A program made the translations under genes and the position numbers. The notes below the pieces were generated by a model that was given only the letters and a program-made list of their open reading frames with translations, had not been told where the DNA came from and did no database searches. Below, one piece after another: positions 11,876-24,190 of a DNA stretch of 64,000 nucleotides. The stretch covers positions 2,865,909 to 2,929,908 of the forward strand of contig JALRME010000001.1 of NCBI GenBank assembly GCA_026120035.1. Reading direction: 5' to 3'. The DNA comes from Coleophoma eucalyptorum. Lineage: Eukaryota; Ascomycota; Leotiomycetes; Helotiales; Dermateaceae. Numbering within the stretch: position 1 is the first letter of the stretch; each line of letters opens with the position of its first letter.

Positions 11876-12887
11876 GTTCGAAGACGGCCAGATTCATGGA
11901 CGAAGAAATACTTGGGTCCTTAACTCCAAAAACGTGGCGTTTCGCCAAAAGACAAAATGTCCGTATGATTTATACCCAAAGATACCCACAACAGCGTCAT
12001 TCTGGCGTGGTGAATATGGAGATTAGCAATCATTATACCTTATGCAACTTCTTCATTATATATCATTCTTGCAGCGCCGCCAATTCCATATCGGATTCTG
12101 AACCATTCCGTGGTAACGGGTATGGCGGAATGGATTCATTCTAGGCGCTAGCTCTGAATGTTATGTTAATATGCTTTTCGAGGGAGCTGGTGAGCGAAAT
12201 GAGCGAACTGGGATAGTAGGTGGGACGAAGCATGGAGATCTTTTGTCGTGGTTCCTTAATCTATTTCGCTTCTTATGTTACCTCAGGTATCACAGCGGTA
12301 TGGGTTAGAACTTAGCTTATACGCAATTACCAGTCAGGAAATGTATTTTTCTACCATTAGCTCTAATTCTGGCTCAATTCAGGGAGGCAGAAACAACGCA
12401 ATGCTGGAGTAAAAGCATTTTGGGCGCACTATGGCCGAGAAGGTATAGATATCAAGTCGAGCTTGCCTGCAATTTGTGCTATCAACCTATCTTACTATTA
12501 TGCACACCCTTACATCCCATGCGCCTCTTCGTCCAAACATTATACAGAAACCGAGTAAAAAGTACTAAGTTACAAGTACACAGTACTAAAAAGTATAAAA
12601 CCATATCGCTTGACTGGTATGAGGGTATCCGTTTTCCTTGTCATCCAGTCCCTACCTGTAAACTCCCCGGCGGAAAATGAAAAATGGGCAAGCGCCAATA
12701 ATAAGCAAAACGTGCTTAAGCAAAGACCGCAAAATCCGATGATTCCATCCTCGCATGAATAATACAGAAAATTGTATATGAGAACGCAAAATACCAAACC
12801 AGACGCTGACGGGAAATGCTCAAACGAAGAATGGAAAAGGTACAGGAGTAAGGAAGAAGGTAGAGAGAGAGGAAAGGGACCGAACAC
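11876..12887. other. Convergent 3' region, no gene seen
   Basis: 1.0 kb between the stop codons of the BAH-PHD gene and the minus-strand gene ending at 12888. It is moderately AT-rich in places. No open frame with coding character was found. Confidence 0.5.
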
Positions 12888-14593
12888 TTAATCCCAACGA
12901 CTCATATCCAACTCCGCCATCGCCTGTGCACATAGCTCTTGGTACTTCTCGGCACAAAACCTCTCCTTCTTCCAGCCCCTCTCCTTCAACCTGTCGATCC
13001 TCTGCTGTAGATCCTTCCTACATTCCTCGTTTGCCTCCTCGAGCGTGCCTCCCCGTGCAACCACGCCTGCTGTTCGCGAGAACTCGTGGAAGATCTGCGG
13101 TGTGTTGGATCGTCGAGCCTTGCGTGTTTTGTGGATGGTTTTTATAAGTTGGCGAATCGAGCCTTGGTGGTAGCGGAGTTGGGTAGATAGACTGGCCAGG
13201 TGTTGCATGTAGCGTGTATGCGAGCGAGAAAGGAGATAGGAGGATATTGTTGAGGATGAAGAGATACTCGGGCTTGGATTTGGGCTTTCTTCTGACGCTG
13301 ATGATGTGAATGGGTCTTTTGGGATCGAAGTCCTCTCATTCATATTCTGAGAGAGGTCCGAAGGCAATGAAAAGGAGACTTTCTTCTTGGTTTTCAATGG
13401 TGCTGGTTCGGAGTTTTCTGAGGCCCTGCACGTCTGTGGGCGCTTTTGTGACGTGGATGTTAACGTTGGTTCATCTTCTTTTCCTGATGAAAAGACGGAT
13501 GAGGTTGGTGAGTTTGGTGAGTTCGGTGAGTTCGGTGAGTTTGGTGAGGGCAGTGCATCTGAGCAGGCAATGGAGCTTTGAGAGAAGACTGAGTCGATAG
13601 AGGATCGAGGACTAGGCGAGTCTGAGGCCGTCTGTGATAGTAGGTCTCGATTCCGTGTAGCGTTCATAATGGTCGGATCTGCAGAAAAAGTGGCATATTC
13701 CATGTGCGACTCGGCTTTCTCATAGTATTTGAGTGACTGTTGTAAGAACGGGATCTTCTCGTTCGCGTCGGCATGCATAGCACGTGCGGTTAATTCGATG
13801 CACGTTCCAGCATAGAAAGACAGATAGATCAGGTAGAGTGGGTGAGTTCGATACTTTCGAATGTTAGTGCTTTGTGACGCATCTTATGGTTACGGGACTT
13901 ACTGGGTCTTCGACCCCATCAAGGACCTGTTCACATCGTGTAGAACACTATTGCAAATTAGCATAGTTCAGTACTTTTGGATTTATTCTGATATACCTGC
14001 TTATATTGTCTCCTCAAATACAACGATCGAACTTCATCCATCACTGAACGCCATTCTTTCCGCGTACTCGGCATGATGGTTAAGTCTGTCACTGGCTTTG
14101 GTCGTGGCGGCGTGGGAAGGCGTTGGTCGGCTTTTGAAGATATCGCCTCTGGAACCAAAGGACTAATGGGATTTGGGTCGCTGAGAGAGGGAGTTGAAGG
14201 AAGAATTGGAAGCAATATAACAGGACTGGATTCTGCACCAACAGATAAGGACCTCGAAATTTTCGTTATTGACGTATCTCTCTGAGAAGATACGACCGAG
14301 GCTGAGGAGCCTAAAACTAAAGGAATCAAATTCGCCATGCCGGTGCCGGTCGTATTACTTCGCCTTACTGAACAATGGTATTGGTGTTGGAGAGTTCCAT
14401 CGTCGTTTGTATTGTTGGTGCCATGATCTCGCGCAGGCGATGAAGGCACTGCCGGGAAGGAAGCTATTGTCGACGCAAATTGCTGGGCTTTCCGATCCGC
14501 TCGTTTGGCATTAATGATGTGGAAGGGATTGAAGGAAAGACGTCGAGCAGGAAGAGAAATTCTGGGATTTTGCGTGGTGGAATGACCAGTCAT
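12888..14593 (-). CDS. Conserved fungal protein of unknown function (MPSTRKEW family)
   Basis: Three exons, 14593-13997, 13947-13903 and 13853-12888, give 535 residues; the 45-nt middle exon (CSTRCEQVLDGVEDP) keeps frame on both sides. A predicted helical, TPR-like region runs from about 174 to 255: EWRSVMDEVRSLYLRRQYKQ, then HPLYLIYLSFYAGTCIELTA and FLQQSLKYYEKAESHMEYA. It is followed by a long serine-rich disordered part holding a PNS repeat and a basic KTKKKVSFSLP patch. A basic helical C-terminus (SLSTQLRYHQGSIRQLIKTI) closes the protein. I recall similar uncharacterised proteins in other filamentous fungi that begin near MPSTRKEW, so the internal ATG at 14074 is a credible alternative start and the first 173 residues are less certain. 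No function is proposed. Confidence 0.75.
13503..13548 (-). repeat. 9-bp coding repeat (Pro-Asn-Ser)n
   Basis: Four to five tandem 9-bp units (plus-strand core GGTGAGTTT/C), encoding consecutive Pro-Asn-Ser triplets in the disordered part of the minus-strand gene. Frame-preserving length change by slippage is expected. Confidence 0.8.
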
Positions 14594-15549
14594 GTTTACC
14601 TAGTCTTGAGGAGATCTCAAGCACAAGAAGATAAGACGGACAGTAAACACTGCAAAACTCCGGATACAATATGGAATTGGAGAGTTGTGTGTGCCTGTGG
14701 CAAAAGAAAGTAGCAACAGATCTGGAGACTTCCAAGATAATATACACTGGCTTCTCTTCGCTCTCTTCCTCACATACAACCAGCCAGAGCATAACCTCTC
14801 GCCTAGACTCCGTGGAGGAGGTACGCTATGTAAGACCATAGACAGTTCAGCCAGGGCGTGCAGGTGCCGTGCCTTGCAGGGCAGCAGAAGAGACTAGATG
14901 GCATAGTGAGGTACGTCTCGCTCATCTGTTGCTGTGAGGACGCGAGGACATGAGGACTTGGGGACTTGGGGACTTGGGAGGGAGGGGCAGTCGTCTCGAT
15001 CGTGAGCGAAGGGTCGAGTGCACTGATCATATCTACCAACCCTTGCTTGCACGGACTCACACCCTTGCCCTTTCTCGACTGTGCGCAGAGGAGAAGATCG
15101 ACTTCCTCGCGTCAGTGCTGTGTACCTGCATAACTAGCCCAGTGCCATGATCGCCGCATTGTGAAGGCCGTTCGTCTGATGCTTGCGATGGTTTGCGGCT
15201 GTCGCATGTTGGAATGGGGACGATGGATGGCAGACAAGCGAGTGAGAATTGACATACATGCCAAGCATTCGCAAACGAGCTTGTGCTGTGGTGGGTATGC
15301 CTTTTCATGCCACGATTTTGTAGGTAGCATTGCAAGCACTCTTCATAATTAGGAGGGGAGGGAACCGTCGTGGTCTACGAATGTGTGCATGATAGATAAT
15401 CCGACACCGACAGATCTGGAGAAAGGCGTCCGCATGTCTTACCATTTCAAATACCCGCCAACTACTGATGTGCCAAATCAAGGCAGTGTTTGTGAACGTT
15501 GAAGCTCATCTTCCGTGCTATGTCTTGTTATCATTTCGTAGACTTCAGA
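14594..15549. other. Intergenic region with GACTTGGG repeats
   Basis: 956 bp between two minus-strand genes: the promoter of the 12888-14593 gene and the 3' region of the histidyl-tRNA synthetase gene. It contains a triple GACTTGGG repeat. Short open frames on both strands lack recognisable features. Confidence 0.5.
14954..14980 (+). repeat. Three tandem GACTTGGG units
   Basis: Three near-perfect 8-bp units in non-coding DNA, preceded by two looser GGACATGAG-like units. No known factor is assigned. Confidence 0.6.
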
Positions 15550-17590
15550 CTATGAAGCGGGTACTGCCTCTACAACCTCTGCTTTGTTCTCCGGAGCAAG
15601 ATTTTCTCCACCAGCAGCAGGTGCCGCTCCCTCAGCCTCGGCCTCAGCCTTTGGCTTGGTACCTGCCGTCTCTTCCATGATAGCATCCTCACCCCTCGTG
15701 CCGCCAACAACCCTAAGACCTTCGGCTTGTTTTGCCATGCTGTCGATATTGGCCTTTCGTTTCATGCGTTGCTTAACTTCGACCACTAGATCGTCCATGT
15801 CAACTAGGACACCCTCCTTCTCTGGGTGACCTTCTCGGAGCCCCATCTCCTTGATCTTGACTTTGCCTTGAGCCACCTCCTCTTCGCTGTAGTTCATTCG
15901 AATCAGTGAACACGATCAGACGGGTCAAAGACCGATAAGAAAAGTACATACCCTAATACCACGGCGAATGGCACACCATTGGTCTCCGCAGCCTTGAATT
16001 GATTAGGTAGCTTAGGCTTGACCTTGTAGTTGAACTCGGCCTGCAACTTAATTAGAATAATGCCTTCTGGCCTGTATCACTGGATCTTTACCTTGATTCC
16101 TGCTTCCCAGAGCTTTGCACAGACCGACATCCTCTCCTTTAGAAGGCCCGTGAAGCCCTTTCCTCCAAAAGCCATCACGTATACGTCTACCTCGTTGTTT
16201 CGGACCACCTCTGCATTCTTGTCTGCAGCCATTCTTGCTTTGGTAATTGAGAATATTCTGTCCACACCAAAGGAAATTCCCACACAAGGAATTTGGGTCT
16301 TGCCAGAGAACATACCTACAAGGTTGTCATAACGGCCACCAGCTGCAACACTGCCCACACCGACGCTTGGATCCGAAGAGCGATCTTCATCGGCATCAGC
16401 AGTCTTTGACTTCTTTGAAGATTTTGGGGGCGCCACAGAGGTTGATGCTACAACCTCTTTCCCTTTAGAGCCTTCTGTGACAATCTCAAAGATGACACCA
16501 GTGTAATAATCCAATCCACGTGCTAAGCTGAGGTCAAATGAAACGTTTGGTAGAGCATCAAAAGCCTCCAGATAAGTGAACAGCAACTCCATATCAGCAA
16601 GACCTGCTTTCATAGAAGCATTTGCCATTAGCGCCTCGTCTGCTTGTAACTTGGCTAGAAGATCTTTTTGCCCTCGTTGGTCGACGTAGGCCCCGATCTT
16701 GTCTGCCACATCTTCCGCGAGGCCCTTTTCCTCGGTCATTTCCTTCTTAACCTCTGCCCATGGCAACTTGTCTAGCTTGTCAACAGCCGAAGAGATTGTT
16801 CGGATCTTGTCTTCCGGAACACCGCAGACTTCAAAGATGCCATCCAAAATTTTGCGGTGATTGAGCTTAATAGTGTATTGTCCTTTCCAACCCAAACCTT
16901 CGAAAACCTCAGTCGTAATTCGTACGATTTCGGCATCTGGAAGCATAGCATCGTAACTACCGGCAATATCGAAATCGCACTGGTAGAATTCCCGCATACG
17001 TCCCTTGGTCATTGCTGGTTGGTCTCGTCGGTAGACTTTAGCAATGTGATATCGCTTGATATTTTGAACATCTCTATTCATGGCCAGCCATCTGGCAAAG
17101 GGAACCGTTAAATCGTAACGCAGAGAGCAGATTTCTCCTCCTTGGTCTGCCAGATCGTAGATGAGCTTGCTGTCTTCTCCGTACTTTCCGGACAAAATTT
17201 CCTTCAATTCAAAAACTGGTGTATCAATCGTAACTGCTCCGTGGCGCTTAAAAACCTCTGTAATGGTAGAGAATATCTTGTCTCGAATGACCATATCCTT
17301 ACCCTCCCCTATAAATCCATTTGTTAGCCTCGTTGGTCATGTCTGGGCACCTGGGCCTTACAATCTTTCGTCCCCTTGGGAGTCTTGAGCTCAAACTTGG
17401 GGGCTTTTGGTGCCATATTTGTGTCCTCAAATATCTCTTGCTGAGTGATTGACTGCTCTTGTCGCGGAAATGTAGAGAAACTTCGAATAGTTGTGATTCT
17501 TTTTAATGCGATAGAATAGTGGGATGGATTCTTAAAGAGGGGTCGTGATGATCTTGCAGATCTTAGGAGATGAGATATAACAATCTTCAT
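15550..17590 (-). CDS. HTS1: Histidyl-tRNA synthetase, mitochondrial and cytosolic
   Basis: Class II synthetase charging tRNA-His. Four exons, 17590-17362, 17308-16092, 16040-15952 and 15886-15550, encode 623 residues. Class II and HisRS motifs are clear: [18 protein letters not shown] (motif 2), [15 protein letters not shown] and [13 protein letters not shown] (histidine motifs) and [10 protein letters not shown] (motif 3). The anticodon-binding domain follows ([21 protein letters not shown]). The first 58 residues are rich in R, S, L and I with almost no acids until near residue 54, like a mitochondrial presequence. Met59 starts [18 protein letters not shown], a cytosolic-type N-terminus. 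The first AUG has T at -3; the second has A at -3 and G at +4, fitting leaky scanning as in yeast HTS1. An insertion rich in K, S and D lies between the two histidine motifs, and an alanine/glutamate-rich tail ends the protein. Confidence 0.95.
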
Positions 17591-17882
17591 TCACGCTGCC
17601 TCGCGTGGAGTAATTTCGTGTGAGTAATGAGTGTTGGGTTGGTCAGAAATTGAGTCATGAGCGGGTATATTTACCTGCGACGAGACGAGGCTGAAAGTTT
17701 TTGGTTGTGTCCCTCCTGGCAAGCGAGAAGCCGAGAGAGCTTGAGCTCGAGAGGCTCCCCCGCGTCATCCTATTCACGTCTCGCTTTCTGGCTATCGACC
17801 TCAACTCTCCACCACTACAAACCACTGTCTCACCCCTTCTTTTAACACTCAACTCGACATCTTCCCGCATGAAGAGCTCGCC
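17591..17882. promoter_or_regulatory. Shared divergent promoter HTS1/VPS33
   Basis: Only 292 bp separate the two start codons of oppositely oriented genes, so both core promoters lie here. The VPS33 side is C/T-rich in its last 100 bases. No TATA element was identified. Confidence 0.7.
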
Positions 17883-20220
17883 ATGGCTCCTCGTGCTGGG
17901 TTTGATACTGATCAAGTAAAGGACAAGGCCCGCAAGGACCTCCTTTACTTGTTAGAGGGCGTACGTAAGGCTACCTTTGCTATCATTTGCGCGCGAGGCA
18001 GCTACTAACCTCAAAATTTACAGGTTCGTGGGAAGAAGAATCTGATCCTGGATAGAAGCTTGGCGGGTCCAATCAGCATATTTGTCAAGTTTTCAACACT
18101 GCAGGATTATGGCGTCGACAAGGTCTTCTTCCTGGAGAATGGGAATGCCGACACCAGCCAGCGAAACGTTGTGTTCATTGCTCGCGGTGAGTCCGCGAAG
18201 CATGCTCAATCGATAGCAGGTATGATGCTCGACTTTTGCTTTGTATCCTGTTCAATATTTATATTCTGAAACCTGGAATTACAATATATTCCATCGAGTC
18301 TTAAGCTTGGCTGCATATCAGAGGTACCACTTTGCAGCCAGATTCGACCGGCGAACACAACAACCTGAACGACACATTCTAACGACATTTGGTTCATTTC
18401 GATATAGGCTAGATCCTGCTATTTTGTGCTGACACTCTTTAGATCATATAAAGCGACTGCAAAGAGAAAGCCAAACCGGACATGAATTCTCCATCTTTTG
18501 GGTCCCTCGAAGGACCCTTGTGTCAGAGAAGATTCTTGAAGAAGCTGGGGTATTAGGCGATGTAAACATTACAGAGTTCCCATTATATTTCATACCGATG
18601 GAGCGGGATCTCTTATCCTTAGAGCTCGAAGACTCTTTTCGCGAGTTATATCTTCACCACGACCCTACACCAACCTTCCTACTAGCACGTGCTTTAATGT
18701 TGATACAGGAAAAGCATGGGTTGTTTCCTCGAATCACCGGGAAGGGAGATAATGCAAAGAAACTGGCAGATCTTCTTTCGCGAATGCGACAAGAGATTGT
18801 AGCCGGAGAAGACACTGGTGAGAGCAGTCGGTTCGGATTGACACCCAGCTCGACAATCGAAAGCCTCATCATCATCGATCGAGAGGTCGACTATGCAACC
18901 CCACTCCTCACACAGCTGACCTATGAAGGACTGATTGATGAAGTGGTTGGTATTCAGAATAATCAAGCAGACGTTGATTCTACAATCGTTGGTCCTGCTC
19001 CACAGCCAGCACCCGGGTCTTCCAAAGTCGTTGGAGCCGCAACTGTACAATCCAAGAAGCGGAAGATACTGCTCGACTCCTCGGATAAATTGTACGATCA
19101 GCTGAGAGATACGAACTTCGCGATCGTCGGAACACTGCTCAACAAGGTTGCCCGACGATTACAATCCGACTATGATGGTAGGCACAGTACGAAGACCACT
19201 GCAGAGCTACGAGATTTCGTGAACAAACTGCCAGGCTATCAAGCAGAGCAGCAGAGCCTAAAAATTCACACTGGTCTTGCTGAAGAAATCATGAAGCATA
19301 CACGAACCGATCAATTCAGTCGAATTCTCGAGGTACAGCAAAACCTTGCTGCTGGAGCAGATCCCTCTTCCCAGCACGATGCAATCGAGGAACTTATTGC
19401 TCGTGACGCTCCTTTATCTGAAGTTTTGAGGCTTTTGTGTCTGGAATCATGCATAGCCGGTGGTATCAAGCCTAGCGCATTGGATGGGTTCAAGAAGATG
19501 ATTCTGCAAGCTTACGGCTACCAGCATGTTCTGACTTTAGATGCGCTCGAGAAACTCCAGTTACTCCTGTCACGCACATCTCCAATGGCAGTAATGATTC
19601 CAATGTCGGGAGCCTCTGCGCAGACGGGCACGAAGACCAATTATACCTATTTACGGAAACAGCTTCGTCTTATCGTGGATGAGGTTAACGAGCACGATCC
19701 AAACGACATCGCATATGTTTATAGTGGATATGCGCCGCTTTCAGTTCGACTTGTACAATGCATCCTCCAGAAACAGTACCTCAATTCAATTACTCGTGGG
19801 GGACATACAAGCGTAGCTGGTGTTACTACTGCCAGCAGTGCACAAGGATGGAGAGGCTTTGAGGAAGCTATCAAGCATGTGCGGGGTCAGACCTTTGATG
19901 AAAGTCAGAAAGGTGAAGATAAAGCGGTCAAGGCTAGAGCTTTACTCTCAAGTAGTGGAGAGAAAAAGACAGTTTTTGTCGTTTTCCTTGGAGGAATCAC
20001 TTTCACCGAGATCGCTGCGCTAAGATTTATTGCACAAAAAGAACAAGGCAAGCTTCCCCCTTCCCTGCAAATACTTTCTCCCAAGTACGGGTCTGACATG
20101 GAGAATGTAGCGAGAAAAAGTATCATCATCTGCACTACGTCAATCATCAGCGGAAACAAAATTATGGATGCAGCAATAGAAACAGGTACTCTTGGCCGAA
20201 ATAGCCAACAAACCACGTAA
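17883..20220 (+). CDS. VPS33: Vacuolar sorting SM protein Vps33
   Basis: Sec1/Munc18-family subunit of the HOPS and CORVET tethering complexes; it binds SNAREs and drives fusion at the vacuole and late endosome. Three exons, 17883-17960, 18024-18219 and 18443-20220, encode 683 residues. The N-terminal domain shows KDLLYLLEGVRGKKNLILDR; the intron 2 join gives HAQSIADHIKRLQRESQ, and FSIFWVPRRTLVS follows. Then come ITEFPLYFIPMERDLLSLEL, FPRITGKGDNAKKLADLL and the SM core IIIDREVDYATPLLTQLTYE. The C-terminal VFVVFLGGITFTEIAALRFI motif is conserved in Vps33. Intron 2 is long for this window (223 bp). The length matches fungal Vps33. Confidence 0.95.
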
Positions 20221-20818
20221 CGAGAGAATAATAATATAATCCAAGCATGCATACACCGTAGATATAATTGACTGTTATGTCGAATGCCACGTGGCTTGCA
20301 GAGCATATATATATAACTGTCAGGAATTTGCGTGCTCTTGAACTACCCCCATCTTTTCTCACGAACTAGGACCGATATCTCCCTAAATACCATATCACGT
20401 GATGCCCGCTTTGGTAAACGTTCCGTCGTTTCTCGCAACTCGAGAAGATGCCGAGCTCTCTTGTTGAGATCCATATATTCATATTCTTCGACACCACGAG
20501 TCCACCCCATAGGTCAAGCAATCTGGGCCTTGAGACTCGCTTTGTAGGGATTACAAAGCCTGTGGAACCCTCAGACGAGCCTCCCTCGTCGCTACTGATG
20601 GGTGACATCGATTGCGCCAGGTCAGACCTCTCCACGTGGTGACATATGTTCACATTGTGATATCAATCAAGACTGACATAACTTGATAGTTCAAGCAAGA
20701 ACCACTCGTCAAAGCTCTCGATGAGTCACGCGAGTTTCAATCCTTTATATGTGAGCGTTGATGGGAAATACATCAAGCACGACCGGTGACCCCTCCCTTG
20801 CCTACTCACGCCATTTAT
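20221..20818. other. Intergenic region, Vps33 3' end and LSD1 promoter
   Basis: 598 bp with a short AT repeat (ATATATATATAA) near 20306. Open frames on both strands are short and featureless. No gene seen. Confidence 0.5.
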
Positions 20819-23800
20819 ATGTCGAAAATATCAAGGCCAAACAAGCGAATTAAGTTTTCAAATATGGCAACTACGCTGGATACGCAGATACCTCATCATG
20901 AGAATCTAAATCATGATACCTTGATGGGCTTGCAGGAGCTGGATTCGCATCTATCCATGTTTGATTCATCCAATCTCGGCAGAGAGTCATCCACTCCTGG
21001 TGCTATATCAAATTCTGCTTTTGAGGATGCCATAAAGACAGTGGAGAAACCAGCTTCAATTGTTGCAATTGATCAGCCTGACAAGGACTTTTCACCCGAA
21101 TTCGAGTCTGACAGCGATCCACATAGTCATCCGCTAGACAATGGAAACTTTGATAGCATAATTGTGTAAGTATATCGATCCTGTGGCAAGTCCACTTCGT
21201 ACCCAGATACAATTACTCGCTTTATTCGTTAGATAAATCTAATCGCAGCCCTTCTTCTTAGATCCGCACCCGCTTTTAATCCAATGTCGCATGACAAACT
21301 GCATCTCAAGCCAGAGAGCTTTCGCGACTCCATTCCTTCTTCAATGGTTACAGACACATCACCGCCATCATCCTCACTCTCTTCGATATCGAGCAAGGAA
21401 ACATCTCCAGCAGCTACTGAATCTAGAAATCTTACGAAGTCTTCGCCGAAATCGAAGCGACCGAAGTATAATGTGCGGCCGAAGGTCTCGATACCTACTG
21501 ATATCCATCCAAGCGAATATGCAAGACAATGCATATCTGCAGCGGAGGCCTCACGCTTGAACCCTTATAGTTTGCATTCTGAAGAGCATTCTATGTTGCG
21601 AAGACATATCAGTCATCAGCAAGTCACAACTTATCTCAATATCAGAAATGGTATCTTGAGACTATGGACAAGAAATCCGCTAATCAGGGTCATGCGAGAT
21701 GAAGCAATCGGGTGTGCAAAAGATGCACGATGGTTTGAAGTAGCAAATGTTTGCTACGAATGGCTGTCTCGCCGGGGCTACATTAACTATGGGTGCTTAG
21801 AGCATGTTGAGCAAATAAAGCCCAAAAGAATGCCCAAGCCTACGAAGCGAAAGAGAAGAACAATCGCTGTCGTTGGAGCAGGTATGGCAGGGCTAGGATG
21901 TGCCAGGCAACTCGAGGGTCTTGTTTCTCAATTCGAGGACCGTTTCCACAGCATTGGCGAAGAAATTCCCCGTGTAATTATACTTGAAGGAAGAGACAGG
22001 ATAGGTGGCCGAGTCTATTCACGAGCTATCAAATCGAAACCACAACTTCCATCGCTTGCCTACGGGAGCCGCTATACTGCAGAGATGGGTGGCATGATCA
22101 TAACAGGATTTGACCGGGGCAACCCGCTCAACATCATTGTAAGAGGTCAATTGGCTCTGCCATATCATGCGCTGAATCCCAAAACAACAATCTACGATGG
22201 AAATGGGAAGCCTGTCGACTCTGATCGGGATCAGAACGCAGAGAAACTTTTCAACTATATCCTGGAACGTGTAAGCGAGTACAAGTTCAAACTGCCCCAA
22301 GCACCAACCGCTGAAGGCGACAAGGAGGCCGTAGATGCTGGCCGCGACTCGAATCGAGAAGGCTCCAAGACAATTGGTGAGGTCGAGGATTCTGGAGAAC
22401 TTCCCCCACAACCAAACGGGCGTGGAAAATCAACTGATTCCAGCGTACTACAGATGGTGCCCGTTTCATCTGATAGACTTACGGGCAGAGCACATGTGGA
22501 GCCTGGCATTCCTGCTGTTCACACAGCAGCTTATAAGGCTAAAGAAATCGGCTGGAAGTTGCGGGATGGGGTTGGTATTGAGCAAGACTTAGACCTTGAA
22601 AGTGCCGTACGCTCAAAGTACGCCACCTTTGGATCCGTTTTCGAGGAGGCACTTCGTCAATTCGAAAAGTTTATCGATTTTGCACCATTGGACCTCCGCC
22701 TTATTAATTGGCATGTAGCCAACCTCGAATATAGTAACGCTATAACAATTAACAGATTGAGTCTGGGTGGCTGGGATTTGGATGCTGGAAATGAATGGGA
22801 AGGAAAACATACCATGGTGATTGGAGGCTACCAGCAAGTTCCTAGAGGGTTGATGAACTGCCCACAGCCTCTCACTGTTCGCAAGAAAAGCATCGTGAAA
22901 AGCATTATCTACGATTCAGAAGCATCGGACAAGCCATCCAAGGTTATTTGTGAAGATGGCGATGTTGTGGAAGCTGACTATATCGTGTCTACCATCCCTC
23001 TCGGAGTTTTGAAACAGCAAGATATTCAGTTCGAACCGAAATTGCCAGACTGGAAGACGGGCCCAATATCACGCATAGGATTTGGAGTACTAAATAAAGT
23101 CGTCCTAGTCTACAAAGAACCGTTCTGGGATACGAGTCGTGATATACTCGGTACTCTGCGTGATCCTCTCGATAGGTTCAGCTTGAAACAAGCAGAGTAC
23201 TTTCAACAACGAGGTCGCTTTTTCCAATGGTTCAACTGCTCTAACACGACAGGTTTACCAACTTTACTTGCTTTGATGGCCGGAGATGCAGCATTCTACA
23301 CTGAGACAGCATGCGATGAAGACTTAATAACTGAAGCTACCAAGGTTCTGAAGAGTGTCTTTGGACCAGCGGTTCCTAATCCTGTCGAAGCTGTGGTTAC
23401 TCATTGGAGAAGGGACAAATTTGCTCGCGGTAGCTATGCATATACCGGTCCAAACTTCCAACCCCATGATTATGATGATATGGCGAAACCAATTGGGAAT
23501 TTGTTCTTCGCTGGAGAGCACACCTGTGGTACTCACCCAGCGACTGTCCACGGTGCCTATATCTCTGGTCTCCGTGCAGCATCAGAAGTCCTCGAGGCTA
23601 TTATTGGACCAATCGAAATACCAGAGCCACTCGTCATTCCCAAGGACTCGGCTGCAAAAAGAAAAGCGGCTGAACTTTCAAGAGTCCCAGCCGACCCCAA
23701 AGCTTCACGCTTGGAGGCATATGAGATCGAGATTTGGTCGGCCACAGTTGCTAAGTATGGCGAGCGACCATTCAAGCCTGCAAATAGTGGACCCAATCCT

Positions 23801-24190
23801 TACAGATTATATTGTAAAGACAATTGGGAGGAAGCGAAACGAAAATGTAATGAAGGCCGCCGACCTGGAAAAGGTAAACCTATCCGCAATGAAGTCAAGA
23901 CCATGGTTACTAGCATGTGGAAAGCACTTTCGAGTGAAGAAAAAAAACCTTTCGAAGAGAGAGCAGAGACGGATAAAAAAGTATATCAAGTCGCACTCTC
24001 GAACTGGGCCGCTCAGGATATTCAGTGGGTGAAGGACGCCACGCAATTCAGAGAGCAGTATATGCGAGATCATCCCAGTATTCCAGGTCCAGATGAAGAC
24101 CCATTCGCCGAGGAGAGGAGAGATCGCAAAGCGAAGCGAGTCAGCGGCTACAAAGAGCCTGACGACTACGATGAAGACCTGGTAGAGTAG
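20819..24190 (+). CDS. LSD1: LSD1-type lysine-specific histone demethylase (KDM1)
   Basis: Nuclear FAD-dependent amine oxidase predicted to demethylate mono/dimethyl-lysine on histone H3. Two exons, 20819-21165 and 21262-24190, encode 1091 residues. Residues 1-190 are disordered. A SWIRM domain covers about 200-303 (HPSEYARQCISAAEASRLNPY ... VCYEWLSRRGYINYGCL). The FAD Rossmann motif VVGAGMAGLGCARQL is near 319, with EGRDRIGGRVYS downstream. The flavin-contacting lysine of the family sits in GFGVLNKVVL. FFAGEHTCGTHPATVHGAYISG closes the oxidase domain. An HMG box follows at about 951-1031 (NPYRLYCKDNWEEAKRK ... KALSSEEKKPFEERAE), as in fission yeast Lsd1/Lsd2. The insertion inside the oxidase domain is disordered and does not look like the coiled tower of animal LSD1. 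The ATG at 20819 is the first in frame; Met at 20865 is an alternative. Confidence 0.94.
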
